The notes: generated by a model from the sequence alone, not told the origin. Shown: positions 1 through 8,250, counted from the stretch's first letter. The stretch: 64,000 bases of DNA from Dichloromethanomonas sp964477085 (GCA_964477085.1 CAYZDF010000008.1:1-64000); one strand, 5' to 3'. Made by a program: numbers and translations.

Positions 1-14
1 AAGGGCGGGTAGTA

Positions 15-1286
15 ATGAGCGATATAGTTGCAAAACTTAAAGGCATCGTTGGCGATCAGTATGTTGTTACGGCTGACATGTCTCAATATTTAAGGGGTAA
101 TGAGCAACCCGCAGCTGTTGTCTTTCCCGGTTCAACCGAGGATGTATCCGGCATCGTAAAAGCTGCATATGAAGCCAATATCAAAGTTAACGTTGGTGGT
201 AAGGTCGTTGAAACCAAAGGTTTAAAAGGCGGAATTGCCATCGTTATGTCCAGAATGAATCAGATCGAAGAAGTCGATCATGAAAACCTCACCTGCTGGG
301 TTCAGGCTGGTATGAACCATCAGGAACTTGTTGAAAAAATGGCTGAAGAGAAGTTAAACTTCCCTCCGGAGCCTTATGCCGTATCCACCAGCTCCATCGG
401 TGGCTGCTTTAGTATCGGTGATGTTGACAGCAAAGCCTTCAATTATTTGCCTACCAGAACCTTTATTCTGGCATACGAATCAGTTCTACCCACAGGTGAA
501 ATTTACAAAGTGGGAACTAAATGCATCAAGTGCGTTTCCGGTTATGACATGATTCACTTCATCGTCGGAAGCCGTGCTACTCTTGGCATTATTACCAAGG
601 TTCTGGTCAAAGTATTACCGTTGCCTCAAGCTACCAGAGCGGTTGTTGCTGATGTTCCATCTCTGACTGCTGCTGCTAAGGCTTTCAAAGCCATTCAGAA
701 GCGTAGAATTTTCCCAACACGCCTGAACGCGGTGAACAAAGCTTTGGGTAATGAAATCATGGCAACAAGTGGCTGCTTAGTCCTGGTCGACATTGAGAGC
801 TTCCCTGTTTCCTCAGCACAATACGCCAAAGAAATCGAAGCTGAACTCAAAATTGTCGGAGCAACCTTTACCAAGATTGTTGAAGACAAGGCTGAGTATG
901 ATGAGCTATGGTCAAAATGGCTTAAAACTCGTGAGAAAATTAACCTGGAAGAGAAAACAGTGAAATTCACTGTTGGTCCTGCTAAAGTCGTTAATGCTCT
1001 TGGCGGTCTTTCCGGTATTGTCGGCAATATCGACGAGAACCCGGGCGTACTCATTGAAGGCCTGAATGGTAAAATTGCTGTCTTTACCGATCCGGATGCT
1101 AATGCAGCTGCGATCAACAAGATGGCTATGTCCTTCGGTGGTAACGTAACTGGTCTCCTTGGAAGCCAGCTCCGTTGCAAAGCTTATAACGACAATGAGA
1201 TGCTCGAAGAAATCTCCCGTGTTCTTAATTCTGTCCGCAGCCAGTTTGATCCGAAAGGAATCATGGCTCCCGGGATTAAATTATAG
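15..1286 (+). CDS. FAD-binding oxidoreductase, GlcE-like subunit
   Basis: 423 aa. The N-terminal half resembles a FAD_binding_4 (PCMH-type) domain: the segment ending YDMIHFIVGSRATLGIITK aligns by eye with the matching part of the next gene (MTRIMVGSEGTIGLITK). It lacks the GAGTNESGG-type pyrophosphate loop, which here reads NVGGKVVETKGLKGG, and it lacks the HAGDGNLHP and GEHGIG motifs of the C-terminal catalytic cap. The C-terminus (FDPKGIMAPGIKL) ends like other members. It is probably the accessory FAD subunit of a glycolate or D-lactate oxidoreductase, co-transcribed with the gene 28 bp downstream. A short G-rich stretch lies just upstream of the ATG, and the operon may begin before the window. 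The substrate cannot be told from sequence. Confidence 0.75.
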   Translation: MSDIVAKLKGIVGDQYVVTADMSQYLRGNEQPAAVVFPGSTEDVSGIVKAAYEANIKVNVGGKVVETKGLKGGIAIVMSRMNQIEEVDHENLTCWVQAGMNHQELVEKMAEEKLNFPPEPYAVSTSSIGGCFSIGDVDSKAFNYLPTRTFILAYESVLPTGEIYKVGTKCIKCVSGYDMIHFIVGSRATLGIITKVLVKVLPLPQATRAVVADVPSLTAAAKAFKAIQKRRIFPTRLNAVNKALGNEIMATSGCLVLVDIESFPVSSAQYAKEIEAELKIVGATFTKIVEDKAEYDELWSKWLKTREKINLEEKTVKFTVGPAKVVNALGGLSGIVGNIDENPGVLIEGLNGKIAVFTDPDANAAAINKMAMSFGGNVTGLLGSQLRCKAYNDNEMLEEISRVLNSVRSQFDPKGIMAPGIKL

Positions 1287-1314
1287 GAAACTTGTTTGAA
1301 AAGGAGGTTAAAAA

Positions 1315-2730
1315 ATGTCAGGTCATTCAACGCAGACAGTCGGTTCTTCAAAGTTAAGTCAAGCTGCTGTCGCTAAATTACAAAGTATTTGCGGCGAAAA
1401 AGATGTCATAACCAGTAAGATTGGTATGTATGCTTATGGATATGACGGCACCATGTTATGGGGTGTACCTGAAGGCATTGTTATGCCTGAAACAACTCAA
1501 GAAGTCGTTGAAGTTGTAAACTTCTGCCGTGAGCAGGGTATAACCATTGTTCCCCGTGGAGCTGGAACCAATGAGAGCGGCGGATCCGTTCCCGTTGATG
1601 GTTGTATTGTTATGAACTTCAGCCGTATGAAAAAAATCTTAGAGATCGATATCGAAAACTATGTGGCCATTGTTGAGCCAGGAGTTGTAAACTGGGATAT
1701 TCAAGAAATCCTAGCAAAATACGGCTATTATTATCCACCTGATCCGGCATCATGGAAAGCTTCCACCATGGGCGGTAATCTGGGTGAGTGCTCAGGCGGA
1801 CCAAAATGCTTTAAATACGGCGTTACTCGTGACTTCATCTATGGCTTAGAAGTCGTTCTCCCAAGCGGCAAGGTTATCTGGGTCGGCGGTAGGGACTTTG
1901 CCAGTGAGCCTTTGTATGATATGACCAGAATCATGGTCGGATCTGAAGGTACCATTGGTTTGATTACCAAGATCGCTATCCGAATTCAACCGGTTCCTGA
2001 AGCTAAGAAAACCATGCTTGCTATCTATAACACTCCTGAAGATGGTTCTCAGTCTGTTGCTGATATCGTTGCTGCCGGAATTATTCCGACCACATTGGAA
2101 ATGATGGATAATCTGATTATCAATACGACTGAGGATTTTGTCGGAGCAGGAAATGACCGTACAGCCGGAGCTCTTCTCATCCTTGAAGTTGACGGACATC
2201 CTGGCGACCTGGACGATCAAGTTAAAATCATTGGCGAAATCGTCAAGAAAGCTAATGCCAAAGACTTTAAAGTTGCGACATCCGCAGCTGAAGTTGACAA
2301 AATTTGGCTCGCTCGTCGTGTAGCTTTCGGATCTGTTGCTCGTGTCAGACCAAACTATGGTGTTAATGATATCACTGTTCCAAGAAGTAAATTCCCACAA
2401 GCGATTGCAGGAATTGAAAAAGTTAAGAAAGAATATGGCGTAACCATCGGAACTGTTGCCCACGCCGGTGACGGAAATCTTCATCCGCTTATTCTGTTCG
2501 ATCAAAGGAACCATGATGAAGTTGAAGCTCTCCATAAAGCAGAAATGGCGCTTTGTAAGATGGCTATTGATCTAGAAGGTACCGTAAGCGGTGAGCACGG
2601 AATCGGCCTTCTGAAGAAGCCTCTGCTCTTCCAGGAATTCGGACCTCAAACCATGGATGTATTCAGAAAGATCAAGAGAGCCTTCGACCCAACTAATGAG
2701 TTTAACCCTGGCAAACTTGTTGATCTATAA
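1315..2730 (+). CDS. glcD: FAD-linked oxidase, GlcD/D-lactate dehydrogenase type
   Basis: 471 aa, the usual length for GlcD/Dld-2 flavoproteins, which oxidise 2-hydroxyacids such as glycolate or D-lactate. The FAD_binding_4 domain (about residues 40-220) carries the intact GAGTNESGGSVP loop and MGGNLGECSGG. The FAD-oxidase_C domain (about 230-470) carries HAGDGNLHP and SGEHGIG, which hold substrate/metal-binding histidines in this family. The C-terminus FDPTNEFNPGKL is typical. A strong AAAGGAGG precedes the ATG. It follows the GlcE-like gene and ends at a strong terminator, so the two form the end of an operon. In Desulfitobacterium relatives such genes often sit with EtfAB or Fe-S subunits, and that part may lie upstream of the window. 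Glycolate versus lactate is not resolved. Confidence 0.85.
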   Translation: MSGHSTQTVGSSKLSQAAVAKLQSICGEKDVITSKIGMYAYGYDGTMLWGVPEGIVMPETTQEVVEVVNFCREQGITIVPRGAGTNESGGSVPVDGCIVMNFSRMKKILEIDIENYVAIVEPGVVNWDIQEILAKYGYYYPPDPASWKASTMGGNLGECSGGPKCFKYGVTRDFIYGLEVVLPSGKVIWVGGRDFASEPLYDMTRIMVGSEGTIGLITKIAIRIQPVPEAKKTMLAIYNTPEDGSQSVADIVAAGIIPTTLEMMDNLIINTTEDFVGAGNDRTAGALLILEVDGHPGDLDDQVKIIGEIVKKANAKDFKVATSAAEVDKIWLARRVAFGSVARVRPNYGVNDITVPRSKFPQAIAGIEKVKKEYGVTIGTVAHAGDGNLHPLILFDQRNHDEVEALHKAEMALCKMAIDLEGTVSGEHGIGLLKKPLLFQEFGPQTMDVFRKIKRAFDPTNEFNPGKLVDL

Positions 2731-2741
2731 GACAAAACTAC

Positions 2742-2774
2742 AAAAGGCGGCTCATAAGAGTCGCCTTTTATTTA
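2742..2774 (+). terminator. Rho-independent terminator after glcD
   Basis: A 12-bp stem (AAAAGGCGGCTC pairing with GAGTCGCCTTTT, one G-T pair) with an ATAA loop, running into a T-rich tail. It starts 11 bp after the glcD stop codon. Confidence 0.85.
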
Positions 2775-2951
2775 TGAAAATCAAGTATCATTCAAAATTT
2801 ATATAAACTCATTCATATTTTATGTTTTCAGATCAAATAATATCTTAGAAAAAATATCATACACTCATGAGCGCAAGTTACGAGTATGATAGATTTGTTA
2901 CTATGCAAAAACGAACGAAGTACATCGTTTAGAGTTGGTATTATTTATTGT

Positions 2952-2980
2952 TTGACATACATTTTAATAACGAGTATAAT
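2952..2980 (+). promoter_or_regulatory. Consensus sigmaA promoter for tRNA-Gln
   Basis: TTGACA at 2952-2957 and TATAAT at 2975-2980 with a 17-bp spacer, which is a perfect vegetative promoter. It lies about 30 bp before the mature tRNA, as expected for a stable RNA gene. Confidence 0.85.
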
Positions 2981-3010
2981 ACACTTTACGTGTTAAGCAA
3001 GTTATAATTT

Positions 3011-3085
3011 TGGGGTATAGCCAAGCGGTAAGGCATCGGACTCTGACTCCGACATTCGGTGGTTCAAATCCATCTACCCCAGCCA
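3011..3085 (+). tRNA. tRNA-Gln (anticodon CTG)
   Basis: The acceptor arms TGGGGTA and TACCCCA pair. The anticodon stem TCGGA/TCCGA encloses the loop CTCTGAC, giving anticodon CTG (codon CAG). The T arm contains GGTTCAAATCC. The 3' CCA is encoded at 3083-3085. The shortened D arm (AGCCAAGCGGTAAGGCA) is typical for tRNA-Gln. Confidence 0.95.
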
Positions 3086-3170
3086 ATTATCTTGAGCACT
3101 GCTTTTATGTTCTTTCAAATGGATATTTGGTTTGAACTTTGGTTTGACATCAAGTACCAGCGAAAAAAGC

Positions 3171-3199
3171 TTGTATTCTTAATTCAGTTAGGTTATAAT
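3171..3199 (+). promoter_or_regulatory. Probable promoter for tRNA-Leu
   Basis: TTGTAT at 3171-3176 and TATAAT at 3194-3199 with a 17-bp spacer, 32 bp upstream of tRNA-Leu. A TTGACA at 3144-3149 has no -10 at a suitable distance and is probably not used. Confidence 0.55.
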
Positions 3200-3231
3200 T
3201 TTATTTGTTTTATCACTTAAATTTATTTTTT

Positions 3232-3316
3232 GCGGAAGTGGCGGAACTGGCAGACGCACTGGATTTAGGTTCCAGCGTTGAAAGACGTGGGGGTTCAAGT
3301 CCCTTCTTCCGCACCA
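3232..3316 (+). tRNA. tRNA-Leu (anticodon TAG)
   Basis: The acceptor arms GCGGAAG and CTTCCGC pair. The anticodon stem CTGGA/TCCAG holds the loop TTTAGGT, giving TAG (codon CUA). A long variable arm marks it as class II. The T arm is GGGGGTTCAAGTCCC and CCA is encoded at the 3' end. It is 85 nt long. Confidence 0.95.
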
Positions 3317-3328
3317 TAATTCGTCTAA

Positions 3329-3384
3329 AAACCCGCTAATCATGCGGGTTTGCGGTTTTTAAAACAGGAAATCCCTGTTTTTTT
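3329..3384 (+). terminator. Tandem terminator hairpins after tRNA-Leu
   Basis: First hairpin: AAACCCGC/GCGGGTTT (3329-3336 and 3344-3351). Second hairpin: AAAACAGG/CCTGTTTT (3361-3368 and 3374-3381), followed by more T residues. Both begin within 45 bp of the tRNA end, so they are the likely transcript end. Confidence 0.7.
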
Positions 3385-3422
3385 GATTATCTGGGGAACA
3401 AAAATAACAAAAAAAGAGGGGA

Positions 3423-3575
3423 TCATCCCCTCAACGCTGCCACTAACCGTTTGGTTCCTAGCATATTGATGGCCCGTCGTAAATTGTAGGCAAGGAAACA
3501 GACCGTTAAGATATAAATTAATAAAAAAGTGTGATATTCTTGATTCTTTGGACGACTTCTGTTAATATTAATTGG
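3423..3575 (-). pseudogene. Transposase C-terminal remnant (IS1182-like)
   Basis: Reading the minus strand from 3575 to the stop at 3423-3425 gives about 50 codons that end in LAYNLRRAIN followed by GTKRLVAAL and RG-stop. This is very like the C-terminal tail of IS1182-type DDE transposases. An in-frame stop (complement of 3576-3578) closes the frame upstream, and no other part of a transposase is visible before tig. A small inverted repeat, GAGGGG/CCCCTC, spans the stop codon. I infer a decayed insertion sequence. The family name rests on remembered motif similarity only. Confidence 0.55.
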
Positions 3576-3810
3576 TCAATTCTTCAAGATGCTTGAAAGA
3601 GGGGAAGCGGAAGTTTCCCCTTTCTCAAATTACCTTTATTTTTTGGGATATGTGCTTAAATTGACCAAATGCTTAATTTAAAGGATTGAATAAAAAATAT
3701 GATTGAGAAGGTTTGTGCAGATAAGTTTAAGGTTAGAATAGTTTTGGAAATCATTACAAATAATAAATAAATATACAAAAAGGTAATGCTAAATCCAAGG
3801 AGGAGCAAAC

Positions 3811-5148
3811 ATGACTATCAAAGTGGAGCAAATAGAAAAGAACAAGGTTTCGTTGGAAATCGCCGTCCCAGCTGAAGAGTTTACAGCAGCGATCAATCGT
3901 GCCGCCAAAAAAATTGCCGGAGAAATTAACATTCCAGGTTTTCGCAAAGGAAAAGCCCCTCGGCATATAATAGAAAGGTATGTCGGCATTGAATATCTCC
4001 AGAACGAAGCGGTTGACCCTGTTCTCGGTCCGGCCTATGCCAATGCAATTGATGAAAGCGGCATTTGGCCCGTATCCAGACCAGAGGTTGAAATGATTCA
4101 GGTTGAAGACGGTAAAGACCTTATTTTCAAAGCAATAGTTGAAGTTAAACCTGAAGTAGAATTAGGCCAGTATATGGGTCTTGGCGTGGAAAAGAACTCT
4201 GCTGAAGTCACCGAAGAACAAGTGGATCAAGAACTGCAAAGGCGTCAGGATATGCATGCCAAACTTGTTCAGGTCGATGATGGGGAGATCCAGGATAAAG
4301 ATATCGTAACCATTGATTTTGAAGGATTTTTGGATGGAGTTCCTTTCCCCGGTGGTAAAGGTGAGAATCATGACTTGACCATCGGATCGGGCGCATTTAT
4401 TCCAGGATTTGAAGAACAGTTGATCGGTGCCCGAAATGATCAAGAGGTTGATGTGAATGTTCGCTTTCCCGATGAATATCATAGTAAAGAGCTTGCAGGA
4501 AAAGATGCTCTCTTTAAAGTGAATATCAAAGGGATTAAACGAAAAGAACTCGTACCGCTCGATGATGAGTTTGCTAAAGATGTCAGTGAATTCGATACAC
4601 TAGCTGAACTCCGCGAAGACATCAAACAGAAGATGATCTCTGCTGCTGAGATGAGAATCAACAATGAATTTCGAGCTGAGATTGTCAAGAAGGCTGTTGA
4701 TAACGCCAGTGTCGAAATTCCAGAGGGAATGATTCAAAGTCGAATCGATTCCATGATTTCGGACCTTCGTACCAATCTTTCTTACCAGGGTGTTACTTTG
4801 GAACAGTATTACAGCTATATTAATTCCAATGAAGAGCAGCTAAGAGAGAACTACAGGGCTCAAGCCATTGAAGGCGTCAAAACCGAACTGGTCTTGGAAG
4901 CTATTGCTAAGAAGGAAAGTGTTACTGTTTCTGATGAAGATGTTGAAAAAGAAATGGAAAAACTATCGCAGCAATATGGCCGTAAAGTGGAAGAACTCAA
5001 GATGGCTCTAGAAGCGCGTGGAGAGTTGGAATGGTTCAAAATTGGTATAGTATCTGACCGCACCATTGATTTATTGGTAGAAAATAATGACACTAAAAAG
5101 AAGGAACCTGGGGAAGAAACGGAGAATACCGATACAGGAAAAAAATAA
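3811..5148 (+). CDS. tig: Trigger factor, ribosome-associated chaperone
   Basis: 445 aa, a full-length trigger factor. It docks at the ribosomal exit tunnel and helps nascent chains fold. The N-terminal ribosome-binding domain has the signature GFRKGKAP at about residues 46-53. A central FKBP-like peptidyl-prolyl isomerase domain runs from about 155 to 245 (DIVTIDFEGFLDG, GSGAFIPGFEEQLIG). The helical C-terminal chaperone domain ends in a charged tail (KKKEPGEETENTDTGKK). A perfect AAGGAGGA precedes the ATG by 7 bp. clpX follows after 49 bp with no terminator, so the two are probably co-transcribed. clpP, which lies between these genes in many Clostridia, is absent here, as it is in Bacillus. 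Confidence 0.95.
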   Translation: MTIKVEQIEKNKVSLEIAVPAEEFTAAINRAAKKIAGEINIPGFRKGKAPRHIIERYVGIEYLQNEAVDPVLGPAYANAIDESGIWPVSRPEVEMIQVEDGKDLIFKAIVEVKPEVELGQYMGLGVEKNSAEVTEEQVDQELQRRQDMHAKLVQVDDGEIQDKDIVTIDFEGFLDGVPFPGGKGENHDLTIGSGAFIPGFEEQLIGARNDQEVDVNVRFPDEYHSKELAGKDALFKVNIKGIKRKELVPLDDEFAKDVSEFDTLAELREDIKQKMISAAEMRINNEFRAEIVKKAVDNASVEIPEGMIQSRIDSMISDLRTNLSYQGVTLEQYYSYINSNEEQLRENYRAQAIEGVKTELVLEAIAKKESVTVSDEDVEKEMEKLSQQYGRKVEELKMALEARGELEWFKIGIVSDRTIDLLVENNDTKKKEPGEETENTDTGKK

Positions 5149-5197
5149 TAATGTGCCAAACATAATTTGAGAAAAGTCCATGTAAAGGGGTGAGCAT

Positions 5198-6457
5198 ATG
5201 GCAAAATTCAATGACGACAAGAACCAGCTTAAGTGTTCTTTTTGCGGCAAGACACAGGAACAAGTCAAGAAACTCGTGGCAGGTCCTGGTGTTTACATCT
5301 GTGATGAGTGCATTGAGCTGTGCAATGAGATAATTGAAGAAGAGCTTCAAGATGATGTCGGGTCAGAGATCGGCGAAATCCCTAAGCCCAAAGAGATACG
5401 AAGTATCTTAGATCAATATGTCGTTGGCCAGGATGAAGCCAAGAAAGCCCTGTCAGTTGCCGTCTACAATCACTATAAGCGTATAAGCCTCGGCATGAAG
5501 ATCGATGATGTAGAGCTTCAGAAATCCAATATCGTCATGCTCGGACCAACTGGATCAGGAAAAACGCTTCTAGCTTCCACCCTTGCTAAAGTTCTAAATG
5601 TACCTTTTGCAATTGCTGATGCGACATCGTTAACTGAAGCTGGTTATGTTGGAGAAGATGTGGAGAACATTCTCCTTAAACTAATACAGGCTGCGGATTA
5701 CGATATCGAGAAAGCCGAAAGAGGTATTATCTATATTGATGAGATCGATAAGATCGCACGCAAATCAGAAAATCCATCCATTACCAGGGATGTATCAGGT
5801 GAAGGTGTTCAACAGGCTCTTTTGAAAATCTTAGAAGGAACAGTGGCGAGTGTACCTCCTCAAGGCGGAAGAAAGCATCCGCACCAGGAGTTTATCCAGT
5901 TGGACACGACCAATATTCTGTTCATTGTCGGCGGAGCTTTCGATGGTATCGATAAAATCATCCAAAACCGTGTAGGCAAAAAGGTGATGGGTTTTGGAGC
6001 GGAAATCCAGAAAAAGAGCGAAAAGAATGTGGGTGAGATCTTAAGACAGATCCTTCCTACTGACTTGCTGAAATTTGGTCTGATTCCAGAGTTCGTTGGA
6101 AGACTACCAGTGATCGTGACCTTAGACGCTCTTGATCATGAGGCATTGGTTAATATTCTGACCCAGCCCAAGAATGCCCTTGTTAAACAGTATGAGAAAT
6201 TACTGGAGATGGATGGCGTAGCTCTCGAGTTCAAAGAAGATGCCCTAAAAGCTATCGCTGAAGAGGCTATTCGTCGGAATACCGGTGCAAGGGGACTGAG
6301 GGCGATTATGGAAGATACGATGATGAATGTCATGTATGATCTTCCGACCCGAACCGATGTCACCAAGTGCATCGTGACTAAAGATACCATTCTTAAGCGT
6401 ATCGAGCCTGAGCTGGTTACGAATGAGGAGAAGGTTAAGAAGGAAGAGTCGGCGTAA
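5198..6457 (+). CDS. clpX: ATP-dependent Clp protease ATPase subunit ClpX
   Basis: 419 aa. ClpX is a hexameric AAA+ unfoldase that feeds substrates to ClpP. The N-terminal C4 zinc-binding domain shows CSFCGKTQ and CDECIELC (residues about 9-36). Walker A is GPTGSGKT at about residue 115, Walker B is IIYIDEIDKIA, and the C-terminal sensor-2 region has GARGLRAIMED. A RVGKKVMGFG segment lies where the ClpP-docking loop region is expected (IGF normally; here MGF). The start is set by AAGGGGTGAGCAT upstream of the ATG. It ends the tig-clpX unit at a terminator. lonB and lon follow after a minus-strand insertion. Confidence 0.96.
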   Translation: MAKFNDDKNQLKCSFCGKTQEQVKKLVAGPGVYICDECIELCNEIIEEELQDDVGSEIGEIPKPKEIRSILDQYVVGQDEAKKALSVAVYNHYKRISLGMKIDDVELQKSNIVMLGPTGSGKTLLASTLAKVLNVPFAIADATSLTEAGYVGEDVENILLKLIQAADYDIEKAERGIIYIDEIDKIARKSENPSITRDVSGEGVQQALLKILEGTVASVPPQGGRKHPHQEFIQLDTTNILFIVGGAFDGIDKIIQNRVGKKVMGFGAEIQKKSEKNVGEILRQILPTDLLKFGLIPEFVGRLPVIVTLDALDHEALVNILTQPKNALVKQYEKLLEMDGVALEFKEDALKAIAEEAIRRNTGARGLRAIMEDTMMNVMYDLPTRTDVTKCIVTKDTILKRIEPELVTNEEKVKKEESA

Positions 6458-6495
6458 GGTTGATTTATGTCACTTGAATGTTAATTAGGATTCAG

Positions 6496-6530
6496 GGAGT
6501 CTGCTCGAAAGAGTGGGCTCCTTTTTCATT
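6496..6530 (+). terminator. Terminator after clpX
   Basis: An 11-bp stem with several G-T pairs (6496-6506 with 6511-6521), a GAAA tetraloop, then TTTTTCATTTT. Confidence 0.8.
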
Positions 6531-6600
6531 TTAGGTTGTAAGGAAACGAGAAACAGCTTCATCAAATAGAGAAGCTGTTTAGCTATATATTGATATATAT

Positions 6601-6831
6601 TCATATAATCATATATATGTATATTGCAGGTAGTGATTGTAATATCAGAAAACTAGTCTTCCGATTCTGCTTCGTTTTCTTGCAATGCTGCTTTCTTGGG
6701 TTACGAACGCTTTCGCGTAAGAGGTACTCGATATGAGCGTTAACGCTGCGGAACTCGTCTGCTGCCCAGCCTTCAATAATTTCAAATAGTCTCGGATCAA
6801 TACGTAAAGGGAAGTTCTTTTTTGCTGTCAT
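6601..6831 (-). CDS. Ribbon-helix-helix (Arc-like) DNA-binding protein
   Basis: 76 aa. The first 40 residues (PLRIDPRLFEIIEGWA followed by FRSVNAHIEYLLRE) match the beta-strand/helix/helix pattern of Arc/MetJ-type regulators. Many Clostridia carry small proteins with the near-identical RSVN.HIEYLLRE motif. The tail is basic and then hydrophobic. It is the last gene of a minus-strand group, downstream of a TraB-family gene and a short SPFH-tail gene. A weak AACAGGA precedes the ATG. It is probably a small transcriptional regulator. No toxin partner is visible, so calling it an antitoxin would be a guess. Confidence 0.7.
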   Translation of the reverse strand: MTAKKNFPLRIDPRLFEIIEGWAADEFRSVNAHIEYLLRESVRNPRKQHCKKTKQNRKTSFLILQSLPAIYIYMII

Positions 6832-6861
6832 TCCTGTTTCTGTCCTTGAAACTAGTCCTGA

Positions 6862-7050
6862 TTAATACAGGGTGCCTGTATTAAGAACCGGTTGAGCTGA
6901 GCGATCCGAGACAATGGCGACGAGAAGGTTATTGATCATAGCGACTTTTCGTTCATCATCGAGTTCTACAGTTTGGCTGTTTTCTAATTGTTCGATGGCC
7001 ATTTGTGCCATACCGACAGCACCTTCCACGATTTTCTGCCTGGCAGCCAT
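6862..7050 (-). CDS. Short protein resembling an SPFH/band-7 protein C-terminus
   Basis: 62 aa. The sequence (KIVEGAVGMAQMAIEQLE, then ELDDERKVAMINNLLVAIV and QPVLNTGTLY) resembles, from memory, the C-terminal tail of bacterial SPFH-domain proteins, but the SPFH domain itself is missing. There is no good Shine-Dalgarno before the ATG. The frame is open upstream (DKKITTANRI) back to the TraB stop codon, so translation could start earlier or by coupling. It lies between TraB and the RHH gene on the same strand. It may be a gene fragment or an independent small protein. Confidence 0.45.
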   Translation of the reverse strand: MAARQKIVEGAVGMAQMAIEQLENSQTVELDDERKVAMINNLLVAIVSDRSAQPVLNTGTLY

Positions 7051-7080
7051 TATTCTATTCGCTGTGGTTATCTTCTTATC

Positions 7081-8250
7081 TTAGATAAAGGTGTTGAAAA
7101 AATGACGTATAACCTCAGCTCCTCCGATCAAAGCACCCAAGCCGCTTCCAAGGTTAGCCAGTACGACGACGAGCAGGGTATGTGTCACCTTGTTACGCCA
7201 GAAACCTTTGATGGAGTAGATATCTTCCGCGATGTTTTCGAAATCCTGGACATTGGGTTTTCTTATATAAGCTTCCGTGAGCCCGGCAAACCAACCGGCA
7301 GCAAGAAGCGGACTTAAAGAACTGATCGGCGAAACAATGAAAGCAACGAGCACAGATAGTGGGTGCCCGAACGCAATCATCGTGCCAAGTGCAGAAAGTG
7401 TGCCATTCCAAATAATCCAGCTGACAATCTGATCGATGCCAGCTGCTTTATCTGCGGAGAAAGTAGAAGCGATGATAACCAGGATGATGACAGGGATCGA
7501 CCAGGCAATAATTTTAGTGTGCTGGGATTTGGGCTTAAGCTTTTTAAGCTCATCTAAGTCATGCTCTTTAAACACTTCTTCTTTGATACCCGGAACGTGA
7601 CCGGCTCCAAGCACGGCTACGATTTTTTGCCCCGGAGCTTCTTTTATTTTTTGGGCCAGATATTGATCCCGTTCGTCAATCAGGATGGATTTAAATTGGG
7701 GGAAGGAATTGGACAGTTCGTTTAACGTGGATGTCAGCATGTCCTGTGATTTCATCTGTTCCATCTCTTCTTCACTGATATCCTCATCCAGTAAGAGGCT
7801 AAAAATCAGCTGAAAGAATAACTTGAATTTGCCGAAAAATCCCACACCTCGCCAAAGTCGCATCATGGTGGTCTGAATATCCCTGTCAGCCAGACAGAGC
7901 GTGGCACCCAACTCCTTAGCGGAATTAATCCCTTGGATCATCTCCTGCCCGGGTTGAAGGCCGTATTGACGAGCTAACCTCTTCTGGTAAGATGACAAGA
8001 CCAGGTTGATAAGGAGCATCACAGCTTTACCTTGCTTGATGATACTAAATATATCCGTATTCTTCCATTTGTCGGATTCCATGATGGTCTTGTAACGGGA
8101 TTCGCATAGCTCAACACAGACGGCATCCGGTTTCTCATCCTCAATTACTGCCTTAACTTCATCCACGCTCTGTTTGGAGACATGAGCGGTTCCGATAAGG
8201 ATAATCTCTTTATCATCGAGAGATATTCGATGGACATTATTCTGAGTCAT
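7081..8250 (-). CDS. TraB/PrgY-family membrane protein
   Basis: 389 aa from the preferred ATG at 8250, which has AGGAAGTG just upstream; a longer frame reaching 8325 lacks a site. The N-terminal TraB domain has ILIGTAHVSKQSVDEV, VCVELCESRY and GAGHVPGI, the conserved GTAHVS, E and GxGH elements of the TraB/TIKI fold. The C-terminal third holds about four hydrophobic segments (IIAWSIPVIILVIIAS, GTMIAFGHPLSVLVAFIVSP and others). Family members include PrgY/TraB of pheromone shutdown, and a metalloprotease-like activity has been proposed for the fold. The role here is unknown. It starts the TraB/SPFH-tail/RHH minus-strand group inserted between clpX and lonB. Confidence 0.8.
   Translation of the reverse strand: MTQNNVHRISLDDKEIILIGTAHVSKQSVDEVKAVIEDEKPDAVCVELCESRYKTIMESDKWKNTDIFSIIKQGKAVMLLINLVLSSYQKRLARQYGLQPGQEMIQGINSAKELGATLCLADRDIQTTMMRLWRGVGFFGKFKLFFQLIFSLLLDEDISEEEMEQMKSQDMLTSTLNELSNSFPQFKSILIDERDQYLAQKIKEAPGQKIVAVLGAGHVPGIKEEVFKEHDLDELKKLKPKSQHTKIIAWSIPVIILVIIASTFSADKAAGIDQIVSWIIWNGTLSALGTMIAFGHPLSVLVAFIVSPISSLSPLLAAGWFAGLTEAYIRKPNVQDFENIAEDIYSIKGFWRNKVTHTLLVVVLANLGSGLGALIGGAEVIRHFFNTFI

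Noticed and set aside
695..1180. Open minus-strand frame of 161 codons inside the GlcE-like gene
   Set aside because: It lies wholly inside a better supported gene and has no family motif or ribosome-binding site.
1846..2535. Open minus-strand frame of 229 codons inside glcD
   Set aside because: It is a shadow of a conserved gene; composition is biased to Ser/Asn/Phe and no domain is visible.
2856..2890. Imperfect inverted repeat ATCATAC/GTATGAT before tRNA-Gln
   Set aside because: The stem is only 7 bp with a long loop, and no T run follows.
3144..3149. TTGACA upstream of tRNA-Leu
   Set aside because: No -10 element at 16-18 bp; the TTGTAT/TATAAT pair further down fits better.
3595..3636. 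Hairpin AGGGGAA/TTCCCCT upstream of tig
   Set aside because: Short stem with interruptions; it may belong to the decayed IS, but I could not assign it as a terminator.
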